A stretch of DNA of 61,622 bases, from contig WRPH01000021.1 of the NCBI GenBank assembly GCA_009773375.1, positions 1 to 61,622 on the forward strand, in the 5' to 3' direction. The stretch is from Paracoccaceae bacterium. Lineage in GTDB: Bacteria > Pseudomonadota > Alphaproteobacteria > Rhodobacterales > Rhodobacteraceae. The translations under genes and the position numbers were made by a program. The notes below the pieces were generated by a model. The model saw only the letters and a list, made by a program, of their open reading frames with translations, did not search any database and was not told the origin of the DNA. Positions 53,850-61,622 of the stretch are shown one piece after another (within the stretch, counting starts at the first letter, position 1; each line of letters begins with the position of its first letter).

Positions 53850-56360
53850 ATGATCGGTGCGAGTAAAATTCTAACGGTATCTTATGGAACCTTCAGCTGC
53901 ACGCTGGAAGGCTTTGATGAACCGTTCAACACGATGAAGGCAATTGCGGAGTATTTCCGCGATCTTGCCGCCGAAGACCGCTACTTCGGCGCCGAGCCGC
54001 CAACCCCCGATGCCGCCATGCTTCACCGCATTGCCGAACGGGAAATCCAGCGCCGGGTCGAGGCGAAAATTCAGGACAACGGCGTGATCCTGCGGGCAGG
54101 TGATGCGGAAGCCACAGCGCTTGCAGCGCCACAGCCCGCGCCCTCGGTCAGCGCCGCCCCGCTTGCCGATGCCAGCGGCGAAACCGTCGCCGCCCGGCTG
54201 TCCCGCCTGCGCGCCGCCCAGGCCGCCGCCGCACCACTGCCGCCTGTTGTGGACCCCGTCCTTGTCGAAGCCGCCGCATTTGAAAGCGCAGAACCTGAAG
54301 CCGCAGCAGAACTTGCCACAACAGAACTTGCCACAAACTTCGCGGCAGAGCCTCTCGCCGCCGCCCCGGCAGACGATATTGCCGAAGACTTGGCCGAAGA
54401 TTTCATCGCAGCCGAACTCGTCAGCGCAGACACATTGCCCGAGGCCTATGGTGAAGCCTCCGACGCGATCAGCTACGACGACGCGGGCAGCTACGACGAC
54501 GCGGGCAGCTACGACGACGCGGGCAGCTACGACGAAGACCAACATGCCGATGACATCCTTGCCAACCTGTCTGACCTCGGCGCAGACGTGGCCACCGACG
54601 CAGCAATGCCCAAGCCGGAAGACTTCTCCGATCTGAACGACCCGTCGCTGGATGAACTGATCGCCGCCGAGGTCAGCGCGATCAAATCTGCCGATCAGGC
54701 CGCCCCAGCACAGGTTGCCGCCAGCGCCGGACCGGTCGGCTATGACGCCGACTTCGTCGAAGATTTCGACGCTGGCTTTGAAGACTCGGCCGACGAATCG
54801 CTGCTTGCCGATCTGCTGCCCGAAGACACCGCCGCCCTTGAGCCCGACGACCTGCCCGAAGCCGCCGCGGCGATATCGGATGATGATATGCTGGCCTCGG
54901 TCGGCGCGCTGATCGCAAATACCGATCAATCCGCCGCAGCAGAGCCGATTGATGTTCTGATCGACGATTTCGATGACGAAGAAGGCACCCAGATCGAAGC
55001 CAGCTACGCCGCCGATCCGGGCTTTGAAGACACCGAAGACGACACCGCCGAGATGCTGGCGCGGATGGAAGGCGGCCTCACCGCTTCGGGAACAGAACCC
55101 GTTGCGGCCCCCCAACCTGAACCCACACCCGAACCCGCCGCCGAAGCGCCGATCTCGGTTGTCGGGGAACGCCTGCAACGGGCGCGCGCGCGGGTGATCA
55201 AGATCCGCCGCGCCGACGCGCCACCCGCTCCTGTCGCAGCACCGGCCCCGCTGGCGCAACCCAGCCTGCTGTCGCCCGAGGCCGAAGCCGCCCTGCAAGC
55301 CGAACTCGCCGCTCTGGAAGCCGAAATCACCGGCGATCTGCCTGCCGCCGCCCCTCCCGTCGCCCCCCCCATCGCGGGCCCCCGCCCGGTGCGTCCGCTG
55401 CGTCAGGTCGCTCCACAACCGGCAGACAGCAGCGAAGATCAGCGCCTGCACGATGCCATCCACATGGCCATCGCAGCCAAGCCCGTGGCCGCCGACCTGC
55501 CGCCGCATGCCGACCCCGTCGAAAGCCGCCGGATTCTGGAAGCCACCTCGCAGGATGACTCTGTCAGCCGCTTGATTGCACACACCAATTCGGAAATGGA
55601 CGACGAAGCCAACCGCCGCCGCCATGCCGCGATCTCGCATCTGAAGGCCGCCGTTGCAGCCACCGAAGCCGAGCGCCAGATCAACGCCGCCCACCCCGGC
55701 AAGCCGCCTGTTGACCCGCAAAAAGCCTACCGCAGCGATCTGCAAAACGTGGTGCGCCCGACCGCAACCGACCAACGCCCCGCAGCCGACCAACGCCCTG
55801 CCTCCGAGCGCCCCTCGCCGCTGGTGCTGGTGTCGGAGCTGCGCATCGACCGCAAACCCGGCGCCACGCCGACACCCCAGCCGACGCTGGCCACCAACAG
55901 CACCGAAACCGCGCCGCGCGTGGTAATGCCGGTCCGCCCGCGCCGCGTATCGGCAGCAGGCAGCGCCGCCTTCAAGGCCGAAGACACCCTGCTTGGCAAC
56001 GCCGACGATGATTTCGAAGATGAAGACGGCGGCGAAACCGAAGCAGAGGTCAATCTGTTCGCCGAAGGCAACAGCTTTGCCGATTTCGCCGAAAAGCTTG
56101 GGGCCAACAGCCTGCCTGACTTGCTGGAAGCCTCTGCGGTCTATTGCGCGCAGGTGCTGGGGCGGCCGCTGTTCACCCGCACCATCGTGATGCGTCAGCT
56201 GGAAACGCTGAACGACGCACCCGATCACAGCCGGGAAGACAGCCTGCGCGTGTTCGGTACCCTGCTGCGGCAAGGTCGCATCGCCAAGATCAAACGCGGC
56301 CAGTTTGCGGTGACGGATCGTTCACCGCTGTTGGCCGAAGCCCTGCGCAACGCAGGCTGA
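53850..56360 (+). CDS. Large acidic low-complexity protein with conserved ends, function unknown
   Basis: An 836-residue protein. A conserved N-terminal block (KILTVSYGTFSCTLEGFDEP then FNTMKAIAEYFRDLAAEDRY, residues about 6-50) is followed by over 600 residues very rich in Ala, Glu, Asp and Pro, including tandem SYDDAG. The last 105 residues form a conserved domain (FADFAEKLGANSLPDLLEAS ... GTLLRQGRIAKIKRGQF). Similar proteins occur in Rhodobacterales, sometimes mislabelled as chemotaxis proteins; I see no CheA motif. ATG 53850 follows GAGG and begins the conserved block. It is likely a scaffold with two binding ends, but this is inference. Confidence 0.85.
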   Translation: MIGASKILTVSYGTFSCTLEGFDEPFNTMKAIAEYFRDLAAEDRYFGAEPPTPDAAMLHRIAEREIQRRVEAKIQDNGVILRAGDAEATALAAPQPAPSVSAAPLADASGETVAARLSRLRAAQAAAAPLPPVVDPVLVEAAAFESAEPEAAAELATTELATNFAAEPLAAAPADDIAEDLAEDFIAAELVSADTLPEAYGEASDAISYDDAGSYDDAGSYDDAGSYDEDQHADDILANLSDLGADVATDAAMPKPEDFSDLNDPSLDELIAAEVSAIKSADQAAPAQVAASAGPVGYDADFVEDFDAGFEDSADESLLADLLPEDTAALEPDDLPEAAAAISDDDMLASVGALIANTDQSAAAEPIDVLIDDFDDEEGTQIEASYAADPGFEDTEDDTAEMLARMEGGLTASGTEPVAAPQPEPTPEPAAEAPISVVGERLQRARARVIKIRRADAPPAPVAAPAPLAQPSLLSPEAEAALQAELAALEAEITGDLPAAAPPVAPPIAGPRPVRPLRQVAPQPADSSEDQRLHDAIHMAIAAKPVAADLPPHADPVESRRILEATSQDDSVSRLIAHTNSEMDDEANRRRHAAISHLKAAVAATEAERQINAAHPGKPPVDPQKAYRSDLQNVVRPTATDQRPAADQRPASERPSPLVLVSELRIDRKPGATPTPQPTLATNSTETAPRVVMPVRPRRVSAAGSAAFKAEDTLLGNADDDFEDEDGGETEAEVNLFAEGNSFADFAEKLGANSLPDLLEASAVYCAQVLGRPLFTRTIVMRQLETLNDAPDHSREDSLRVFGTLLRQGRIAKIKRGQFAVTDRSPLLAEALRNAG
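54471..54524 (+). repeat. 18-bp in-frame tandem repeat (SYDDAG units)
   Basis: The unit AGCTACGACGACGCGGGC is present three times without change and followed by a partial fourth. It encodes Ser-Tyr-Asp-Asp-Ala-Gly in the disordered part of the acidic protein. The perfect identity suggests recent expansion. Confidence 0.9.
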
Positions 56361-56401
56361 CCCAGGTTCGCGGGCGGAGGCTGCCACTCACGCCCCACAA
56401 G

Positions 56402-56438
56402 ACAGGCGGAAAGACCGGGGGGTCTTTCCGCCTGTTTT
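56402..56438. terminator. Strong bidirectional terminator
   Basis: A perfect 15-bp stem (ACAGGCGGAAAGACC and its complement) with a GGGG loop, followed by TTTT, lies between the acidic-protein gene and the convergent DUF2842 gene. Confidence 0.9.
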
Positions 56439-56447
56439 CATTTCTGA

Positions 56448-56678
56448 TCACATATCCCGATCAGCGGCGTCAGGATCGGGCTGACCAATACCACTGAACA
56501 CCCGCTTGAACGGCAAGATCCAGCCAAACCCCAGCAGGATATAGACCGGCACTTCCGCCCAAAGCGGCAGGCGCTGGATCGAATTCATCAGGCTGACCGC
56601 GATCACCACATAGATCGGCATGCCAACCAGCAAGATCAGCAACGACCAGCGTTTGCGGGCTTTGTAACTTAACGCCAT
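56448..56678 (-). CDS. DUF2842 membrane protein
   Basis: A 76-residue protein with two membrane helices (RWSLLILLVGMPIYVVIAVS and LWAEVPVYILLGFGWILPF), typical of the alphaproteobacterial DUF2842 family of unknown function. ATG 56678 lies six bases after GGAG; ATG 56684 and an upstream extension are less likely starts. Confidence 0.88.
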   Translation of the reverse strand: MALSYKARKRWSLLILLVGMPIYVVIAVSLMNSIQRLPLWAEVPVYILLGFGWILPFKRVFSGIGQPDPDAADRDM

Positions 56679-56757
56679 GCTCATCTCCGAGGGCTGGACA
56701 AGCCCAGGTAGGCTTGCCACATGTCCAACGCCGCACTTAGACCAAACCCGCCTCAGA

Positions 56758-58050
56758 TCAATCCGCGAAGGGATCGGTGACCAGAATGGTATCGTCGCGC
56801 TCCGGGCTGGTCGACAGCATCGCCACCGGGCATTGGATCAGCTCTTCAATCCGCCGCACATATTTGATCGCAGCGCCGGGCAGATCGGCCCAGGACCGTG
56901 CGCCTGCGGTGGTCTCGCTCCAGCCTTCCAGCTCTTCATAGATCGGCGTGCAGCGTGCCTGTTGATCGGCAGCGGTCGGCAGGTAATCCAGCCGCACCCC
57001 ATCCAGATCATACGCCACACAGATCTTCAGCGTCTTGAAGCCGTCCAGCACATCCAGCTTGGTCAGCGCGATGCCCGACACGCCGCTGGTCGCACAAGTC
57101 TGCCGCACCAGAACCGCATCAAACCAGCCGCAGCGCCGCTTGCGCCCGGTCACAGTGCCAAATTCATGCCCCCGCTCACCCAGACGCTCGCCATCGGCGT
57201 CGTGCAACTCTGCCGTGAACGGGCCTTCGCCCACCCGCGTCGTATAGGCCTTCACGATGCCCAGCACGAAATCAATCGCGGTCGGGCCAAGCCCCACCCC
57301 GGTTGCCGCCTGCCCGGCGATGACGTTGGAAGAGGTCACAAACGGATAGGTGCCGAAATCAATGTCCAGCAACGCGCCTTGCGCGCCCTCAAACAGGATG
57401 CGCTTGCCAGCGCGGCGCGCGTCGGTCAGCACTTTCCACACCGGCTTGGCATAGGGCAGCACTTGCGGCGCGATTTCACGCAGCTGCGCCAGCAACGCAT
57501 CACGGTCGATTGGCTCCACGCCCAGACCGCGACGCAGCGCGTCATGGTGGCCCATCAGCCGGTCCACCCGCGTCACCAGCGTCGTCTCATCCGCCAGATC
57601 CGCCACCCGGATCGCCCGACGCCCGACCTTGTCTTCATAGGCCGGACCAATACCGCGCCCAGTGGTGCCAATCTTGGCAACCGAGGTCTGGCCCTCGCGC
57701 GCCCGGTCCAGCTCGCCATGGATCGGCAGGATCAGCGGCGCATTCTCCGCGATCATCAAATTCTCGGGGCTGATCTCGACGCCCTGCCCGCGCAGCTTGG
57801 CAATCTCCTGCACCAGATGCCACGGGTCCAGCACCACGCCATTGCCGATCACCGACAACTTGCCGCCGCGCACGATGCCTGACGGCAGCAACGACAGCTT
57901 GTAGACCTTGCCGTCGATCACCAAAGTATGCCCGGCATTATGACCGCCCTGGAAACGAGCGATCACATCGGCCCGCTCTGAAAGCCAGTCGACGATCTTC
58001 CCTTTTCCTTCGTCGCCCCACTGAGCGCCGACGACAACAACATTGGCCAT
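56758..58050 (-). CDS. purA: Adenylosuccinate synthase
   Basis: Joins IMP and aspartate with GTP hydrolysis in AMP synthesis. The N-terminal motif [11 protein letters not shown] (residues 8-18) holds the catalytic Asp, and GGHNAGHT carries the catalytic His. The guanine/IMP site blocks [13 protein letters not shown] and [20 protein letters not shown] are intact. Length 430 is normal. Confidence 0.97.
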   Translation of the reverse strand: MANVVVVGAQWGDEGKGKIVDWLSERADVIARFQGGHNAGHTLVIDGKVYKLSLLPSGIVRGGKLSVIGNGVVLDPWHLVQEIAKLRGQGVEISPENLMIAENAPLILPIHGELDRAREGQTSVAKIGTTGRGIGPAYEDKVGRRAIRVADLADETTLVTRVDRLMGHHDALRRGLGVEPIDRDALLAQLREIAPQVLPYAKPVWKVLTDARRAGKRILFEGAQGALLDIDFGTYPFVTSSNVIAGQAATGVGLGPTAIDFVLGIVKAYTTRVGEGPFTAELHDADGERLGERGHEFGTVTGRKRRCGWFDAVLVRQTCATSGVSGIALTKLDVLDGFKTLKICVAYDLDGVRLDYLPTAADQQARCTPIYEELEGWSETTAGARSWADLPGAAIKYVRRIEELIQCPVAMLSTSPERDDTILVTDPFAD

Positions 58051-58183
58051 GGCATATCCTTCGCGTTCTGGAAAAACCGCGCGACCTATAGCGACACAAA
58101 CGCCGGTGTGAAACCGCTAAATCGCAAGCTGGCTGGACAGCATGCCACAGATGCGCCACCAAAGCACAAACAAGGGGGCTTTC

Positions 58184-58538
58184 ATGGGCATTCTCATCCG
58201 CATCCTCGGCGCCTTCGTGCTGCTGTCCCGAGGCAAACTGGGGCACGCAAATGCCGCTGACGCTGCTGTTCGGCCTGCTGCTGGGCGTCGGCTACCTGAT
58301 CTATATCGGTGCCACGCTGCGCTCGATCGGGGCCTTTGGCATCGTGCTGGTCGCTGCCATCGTCGGCGCCTTGGTCTGGGTGCTGATTGATTATCAGATC
58401 CTCACCCTGCAAAACCCCTCACTCAACCTCTGGCTCGGCATCATCGCGCTGTCGGTGGTGCTGGGTATCGGCCTGTCGTGGAGCATCATCCGCCAGCGCC
58501 TGTCAGGCCAGGCCACGGTGGACGAGGTGCAGGAATAA
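58184..58538 (+). pseudogene. Small membrane protein gene (DUF6524-like), frame broken by an internal deletion
   Basis: ATG 58184, with a GGGGG site, starts MGILIRILGAFVLLS, then the frame continues nonsensically. From about 58233 a different frame encodes ANWGTQMPLTLLFGLLLG and continues through two or three membrane helices to AQATVDEVQE-like residues at 58538. In relatives I recall, a segment of about 20 residues joins these two parts; here it is missing. A shortened protein of 95 residues could still start at ATG 58251, which has only a weak site. The family name is from memory and uncertain. Confidence 0.65.
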
Positions 58539-58918
58539 TGCTGCTCTACATCACCCTAGGCTCAAACGACCTCGCGCGGTCGCAGCGGTTCTACGACGCC
58601 ACCCTCGCGCCCCTTGGCCTGACCCTGCTGAAAAGCGACGAAAGCGAAATCGGCTATGGCGCGCCCGGTCAGGATCAAGTGCTGGTCTGGGTCAACAAAC
58701 CCTTCGACGGCAAGCCCGCCACCATCGGCAACGGCTCGATGCCCGCCTTCGCCGCCCATACCCGCGCCGCCGTAGAGGCCTTCCACATCGCTGCCCTCAG
58801 CCACGGTGGCACCGATGAAGGCGCGCCCGGCCTGCGCTACACCCCGCATTTCTACGCAGCTTACGTCCGCGACCCCGACGGCAACAAACTCTCCGCCGTC
58901 TGCACCACGCCAGAATGA
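58538..58918 (+). CDS. VOC family (glyoxalase-like) protein
   Basis: A 126-residue vicinal-oxygen-chelate protein (opening LLYITLGSNDLARSQRFYDA; end YAAYVRDPDGNKLSAVC). Such small VOC proteins often bind metals or antibiotics or isomerise adducts; the specificity is unknown. Its ATG overlaps the previous stop by one base (TAATG) with AGGA upstream, so it was coupled to the damaged gene. The 3' end merges into a 15-bp tandem repeat. Confidence 0.88.
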   Translation: MLLYITLGSNDLARSQRFYDATLAPLGLTLLKSDESEIGYGAPGQDQVLVWVNKPFDGKPATIGNGSMPAFAAHTRAAVEAFHIAALSHGGTDEGAPGLRYTPHFYAAYVRDPDGNKLSAVCTTPE

Positions 58919-58969
58919 TCCGGGCCAGAATGATCCGGGCCAGAATGATCCGGGCCATAATGATCCCCC
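58910..58969 (+). repeat. 15-bp tandem repeat at the end of the VOC gene
   Basis: CCAGAATGATCCGGG occurs three times exactly (58910, 58925, 58940) and once in altered form (58955). The first unit contains the VOC stop codon (GAATGA), so the array looks like a local amplification of the gene end. Confidence 0.9.
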
Positions 58970-58984
58970 GGCTTCATCTTGGCG

Positions 58985-59056
58985 CAAATACTCCCGCCGG
59001 AGGCACCCGCCGCCCGCGACAGAGCCTCCGGCGGGGATATTTGAGCAGAGAGGATG
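58985..59056. repeat. Intergenic repeat copy C: 20-bp inverted arms plus 22-bp core
   Basis: Arms CAAATACTCCCGCCGGAGGC (58985-59004) and GCCTCCGGCGGGGATATTTG (59024-59043) are complementary at 18 of 20 positions. The right arm merges into the core GGATATTTG-A-GCAGAGAG-GATG (59035-59056) shared with copies at 31626 and 37187. Confidence 0.8.
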
Positions 59057-59135
59057 ACCACGACCTGTGCGAAGGGCTTGCGCGCCTGCCCGCATCCGCC
59101 TAGATACCCCAAGTCTCTTTGGAAAGCCTGACCGC

Positions 59136-59516
59136 ATGGAAAACGTCCTTCTCACCGTCCATCTCATCCTCGCGCTGCTGTTGATCGGCGTGGTGCTGTT
59201 GCAGCGGTCTGAAGGTGGCGGGCTTGGCATGGGGGGCGGTGGCGGCGCGATCTCGGGCCGTGCGGCCGCGACCGCGCTTGGCAAAGTGACGTGGATCTTG
59301 GCGATCTGCTTCATCGCCACCTCGATCACCATGACCATTCTGGCCGCACGCGATGCCTCGTCCACCTCGGTGATCGACCAGTTGGGCGTTGACGCCCCGG
59401 TGCCTGCCCCGGCGCAATCGGGCCTGCCGAAAGGCGGCGACCTGCTGCCCCCCGCCAGCACCGACGCGCCAGCCACGCCGCCTGCTGCTCCGGCCATCCC
59501 GCCCGCTTCGAACTGA
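59136..59516 (+). CDS. secG: Preprotein translocase subunit SecG
   Basis: A 126-residue inner-membrane component of the SecYEG channel. Two helices (VLLTVHLILALLLIGVVLLQ and TWILAICFIATSITMTILA) flank the conserved cytoplasmic loop RSEGGGLGMGGGGGAISGRA. The Pro/Ala-rich C-terminal tail is common in alphaproteobacteria. ATG 59136 follows GGAAAG. As in many relatives it precedes pyrG. Confidence 0.95.
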   Translation: MENVLLTVHLILALLLIGVVLLQRSEGGGLGMGGGGGAISGRAAATALGKVTWILAICFIATSITMTILAARDASSTSVIDQLGVDAPVPAPAQSGLPKGGDLLPPASTDAPATPPAAPAIPPASN

Positions 59517-59665
59517 TACCATCTGTTGCCGCTTTATCGGCCAATCCGACAGCATCTAGCGGTCGGGTTGCGCAATTGGCTTGTCTCAGCTATTGCTCAA
59601 CTCCCGTGATGCTGTGATTCCGAAAGCGCGAATCGCAAGCCCATTAACCAATCGCGGGAGGCCCC

Positions 59666-61309
59666 ATGGCACGCTACATCTTCATCACCGGCGGCGTGGT
59701 GTCCTCGCTTGGCAAGGGCCTTGCCTCGGCGGCGCTTGGTGCCCTGCTGCAAGCCCGCGGCTATTCCGTCCGCCTGCGCAAACTCGACCCCTACCTCAAC
59801 GTCGATCCCGGCACGATGAGCCCGTTTGAACACGGCGAGGTGTTCGTCACCGATGACGGCGCCGAAACCGATCTCGACCTTGGCCATTACGAACGCTTCA
59901 CCGGCGTCTCCGCCCGCCAGACCGACTCCATCTCTTCGGGCCGCATTTACTCCAACGTGCTGGAGAAAGAACGCCGCGGCGACTATCTGGGCAAAACCAT
60001 TCAGGTGATCCCGCACGTCACCAATGAAATCAAGGACTTCCTGCGCATCGGCGATGATGAGGTTGATTTCATGCTCTGTGAAATCGGCGGCACAGTTGGC
60101 GACATTGAAGGCCTGCCGTTCTTCGAATCCATCCGCCAGTTCATCCACGAACGCCCGCGCGGCCAGTCGATCCTGATGCACCTCACCCTGCTGCCCTACC
60201 TCGCGGCCTCGGGTGAGCTGAAAACCAAACCCACCCAACACTCGGTCAAAGAACTGCAATCCATCGGCCTTGCCCCTGATGTGCTGGTCTGCCGCTCGGA
60301 ACACCCGATCCCCGACCGTGAACTCGAAAAGATCGCGCTGTTCTGCAACGTCCGCAAAGAACACGTCATCCCCGCCTATGATCTGAAAACCATCTACGAA
60401 GCCCCGCTGGCCTACCACCGCGCCGGGCTGGATCAGGCCGTGCTCGACGCCTTCGGCATTGCCCCCGCGCCCAAGCCCAACCTCGCCCGCTGGGAAGACG
60501 TGATGGACCGTCTGACCCACGCCGAAGGCCAGGTCCGTGTTGCCATCGTCGGCAAATACACCCAGCTGGAAGACGCCTACAAATCCATCGCCGAGGCGCT
60601 GACCCATGGCGGCATGGCCAACCGCACCAAGGTCAAGGCCGAATGGATCGACGCCGAAATCTTCGAACGCGAAGACCCCGCGCCCTACCTTGAAAACTTC
60701 CACGCCATTCTGGTGCCCGGCGGCTTTGGCGAGCGTGGCACCGAAGGCAAGATCAAGGCCGCGCAATTTGCCCGCGAAAAGAAGATCCCCTATCTGGGCA
60801 TCTGTCTGGGCATGCAAATGGCCGTCATCGAATCCGCCCGCAATCTGGCCGGCGTCACCAATGCCGGTTCCGAAGAATTCGACCACGAGGCCGGTGCCAA
60901 GCGCTTCACCCCCGTCGTCTATCACCTGAAAGAGTGGATTCAGGGCAACCATGTCGTCCAGCGCAAGGCGGGCGATGCCAAAGGCGGCACCATGCGGCTG
61001 GGTGCCTATACCGCCACGCTGAAACCCGGCAGCCATGTGGCGCAAATCTACGGCACCACCACGATCGAGGAACGCCACCGCCACCGCTATGAGGTCGATG
61101 CGAAATACATTACCGAGCTGGAAAAATGCGGCCTGATCTTCTCCGGCATGAGCCCCGACGGCCGCCTGCCCGAAATCGTCGAGGTCAAAGACCACCCGTG
61201 GTTTATTGGCGTGCAGTTCCACCCGGAATTGAAATCAAAACCCTTCGCGCCGCACCCGCTGTTCGCGGATTTTGTGCGGGCGGCGAAAGAGGTGGAGCGG
61301 CTGGTGTAA
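59666..61309 (+). CDS. pyrG: CTP synthase
   Basis: Makes CTP from UTP, ATP and glutamine. The N-terminal amidoligase domain has [20 protein letters not shown] (from residue 9). The C-terminal class I glutamine amidotransferase domain has nucleophile C380 (LGICLGMQ) and the His-Glu pair in [13 protein letters not shown]. Length 547 is normal. The start has a GGGAGG site. Confidence 0.97.
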   Translation: MARYIFITGGVVSSLGKGLASAALGALLQARGYSVRLRKLDPYLNVDPGTMSPFEHGEVFVTDDGAETDLDLGHYERFTGVSARQTDSISSGRIYSNVLEKERRGDYLGKTIQVIPHVTNEIKDFLRIGDDEVDFMLCEIGGTVGDIEGLPFFESIRQFIHERPRGQSILMHLTLLPYLAASGELKTKPTQHSVKELQSIGLAPDVLVCRSEHPIPDRELEKIALFCNVRKEHVIPAYDLKTIYEAPLAYHRAGLDQAVLDAFGIAPAPKPNLARWEDVMDRLTHAEGQVRVAIVGKYTQLEDAYKSIAEALTHGGMANRTKVKAEWIDAEIFEREDPAPYLENFHAILVPGGFGERGTEGKIKAAQFAREKKIPYLGICLGMQMAVIESARNLAGVTNAGSEEFDHEAGAKRFTPVVYHLKEWIQGNHVVQRKAGDAKGGTMRLGAYTATLKPGSHVAQIYGTTTIEERHRHRYEVDAKYITELEKCGLIFSGMSPDGRLPEIVEVKDHPWFIGVQFHPELKSKPFAPHPLFADFVRAAKEVERLV

Positions 61310-61527
61310 TCCACACCGCCCGCACCTCTGTTCGCTTATGGAAGCGGGATCGGAACGACCCGCATCCTTATTACTGATTCGCCGTATTAAATCCGGCATT
61401 GCAACCCTGCCGCACCCTGTAAAATCAATAAACAATCACAGATTGAAGCCGATCTTTTATTCGAAAGACAATCGCGGAATCTGCTCCCAATTATGGCCAG
61501 ATTTGGGCAAAAACCTGTCTTTCGCTA
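61310..61527. other. Intergenic region between pyrG and the insertion sequence
   Basis: There is no credible gene. The stretch 61360-61500 is clearly more AT-rich than the rest of the window and lacks a recognisable terminator, promoter or RNA gene. It may be recently acquired DNA associated with the neighbouring insertion sequence. Confidence 0.4.
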
Positions 61528-61622
61528 GGCCGTGTTGACAAAAGGGATTCACAGGACGTGCTGAACGTGATTCAAGCTGGTATCTGCGATGGAGACCAGC
61601 TTGGCACGAGACCTGATGTCTG
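61528..61622 (+). mobile_element. Left end of an IS5-type insertion sequence, cut by the window edge
   Basis: The terminal sequence GGCCGTGTTGACAAAAGG begins next to CTAG (61525-61528), a typical target of IS427/IS5-type elements, and is followed by a short leader and the transposase start. Only 95 bases are visible, so the right end and target duplication cannot be seen. Confidence 0.65.
61589..61622 (+). CDS. IS5-type transposase, first 11 codons only
   Basis: ATG 61589 opens METSLARDLMS, the usual opening of IS5/IS427 group DDE transposases in Rhodobacteraceae. A GCTGGTATCTGCG leader lies upstream. The gene continues outside the window. Confidence 0.6.
   Translation, partial: METSLARDLMS

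Noticed and set aside
53871..56273. 800-codon open frame on the minus strand
   Set aside because: It is the exact antisense of the acidic protein and its Gly/Arg/Val-rich composition mirrors GCC/GAA-type codons.
59597..61222. 541-codon open frame on the minus strand
   Set aside because: Antisense to pyrG, whose sense product is unmistakable.

Overview
The window is GC-rich chromosomal DNA of an alphaproteobacterium, almost certainly Rhodobacteraceae (Rhodobacter/Gemmobacter/Pseudorhodobacter-like). Signs are a CarD regulator, FdxA, an rpoH-rluA block with the small protein divergent from rluA, short-form Psd beside PssA, hflK-hflC-DUF2065, DUF1178, DUF2842, and typical codon use. It is mostly dense housekeeping sequence. 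No rRNA, tRNA or CRISPR array was seen. A fragment of an IS5-type element lies at the right edge.\n\nLayout. 1-5.2 kb: C-terminal part of a membrane protein, hpd (tyrosine catabolism) divergent from a Lrp/AsnC regulator, and a Kef-type antiporter. 5.3-9.7 kb: carD, fdxA, an S4 RNA-binding protein and a SUV3-like helicase. 9.7-11.5 kb: a broken TPR gene, an SCP2 protein and a lysophospholipase-like hydrolase. 11.5-15.5 kb: an Anbu cluster (proteasome-like peptidase, transglutaminase-like protein, alpha-E protein, circularly permuted ATP-grasp ligase), divergent from an M3 peptidase at 15.7-17.5 kb. 17.5-23.1 kb: host-attachment-like protein, Gfo/Idh/MocA oxidoreductase, pssA-psd for phosphatidylethanolamine, rpoH, rluA and a divergent membrane protein. 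23.2-24.9 kb: a hybrid histidine kinase whose N-terminus is cut by an in-frame TAG. 25-33 kb: a spermidine/putrescine-type ABC operon with two tandem binding proteins, flanked by two amidases. 33-40.5 kb: waaA, thpR, a histone-deacetylase-like protein, Nudix, DUF1178, a 2Fe-2S ferredoxin, a lipoprotein, an HD protein and a DegP protease. 40.6-45.2 kb: hflK-hflC with a destroyed DUF2065 gene, gor and rpiA. 45.4-53.7 kb: mntH, DUF2267, EF-hand protein, GST, sdaA, an RTX protein with a decayed tandem remnant, a DMT exporter and thiN. 53.8-61.3 kb: a very acidic 836-residue protein, DUF2842, purA, a broken membrane gene, a VOC protein, secG and pyrG.\n\nThe most interesting gene set is the Anbu cluster. 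It combines a predicted peptide-bond-forming ATP-grasp enzyme, a transglutaminase-fold protein and a proteasome-like peptidase whose substrate is not established. The most striking raw-sequence observations are three: an 84-bp doubly palindromic, MITE-like insertion inside the DUF2065 gene; a 22-bp repeat core present three times next to GC hairpins; and an unusual density of small gene lesions (TPR, PepF N-terminus, histidine kinase, DUF2065, RTX remnant, DUF6524-like). The lesions suggest gene decay in this lineage, although base-level errors could explain the single-base ones.\n\nFunctional calls rest on motif recognition by eye; no database search was run.
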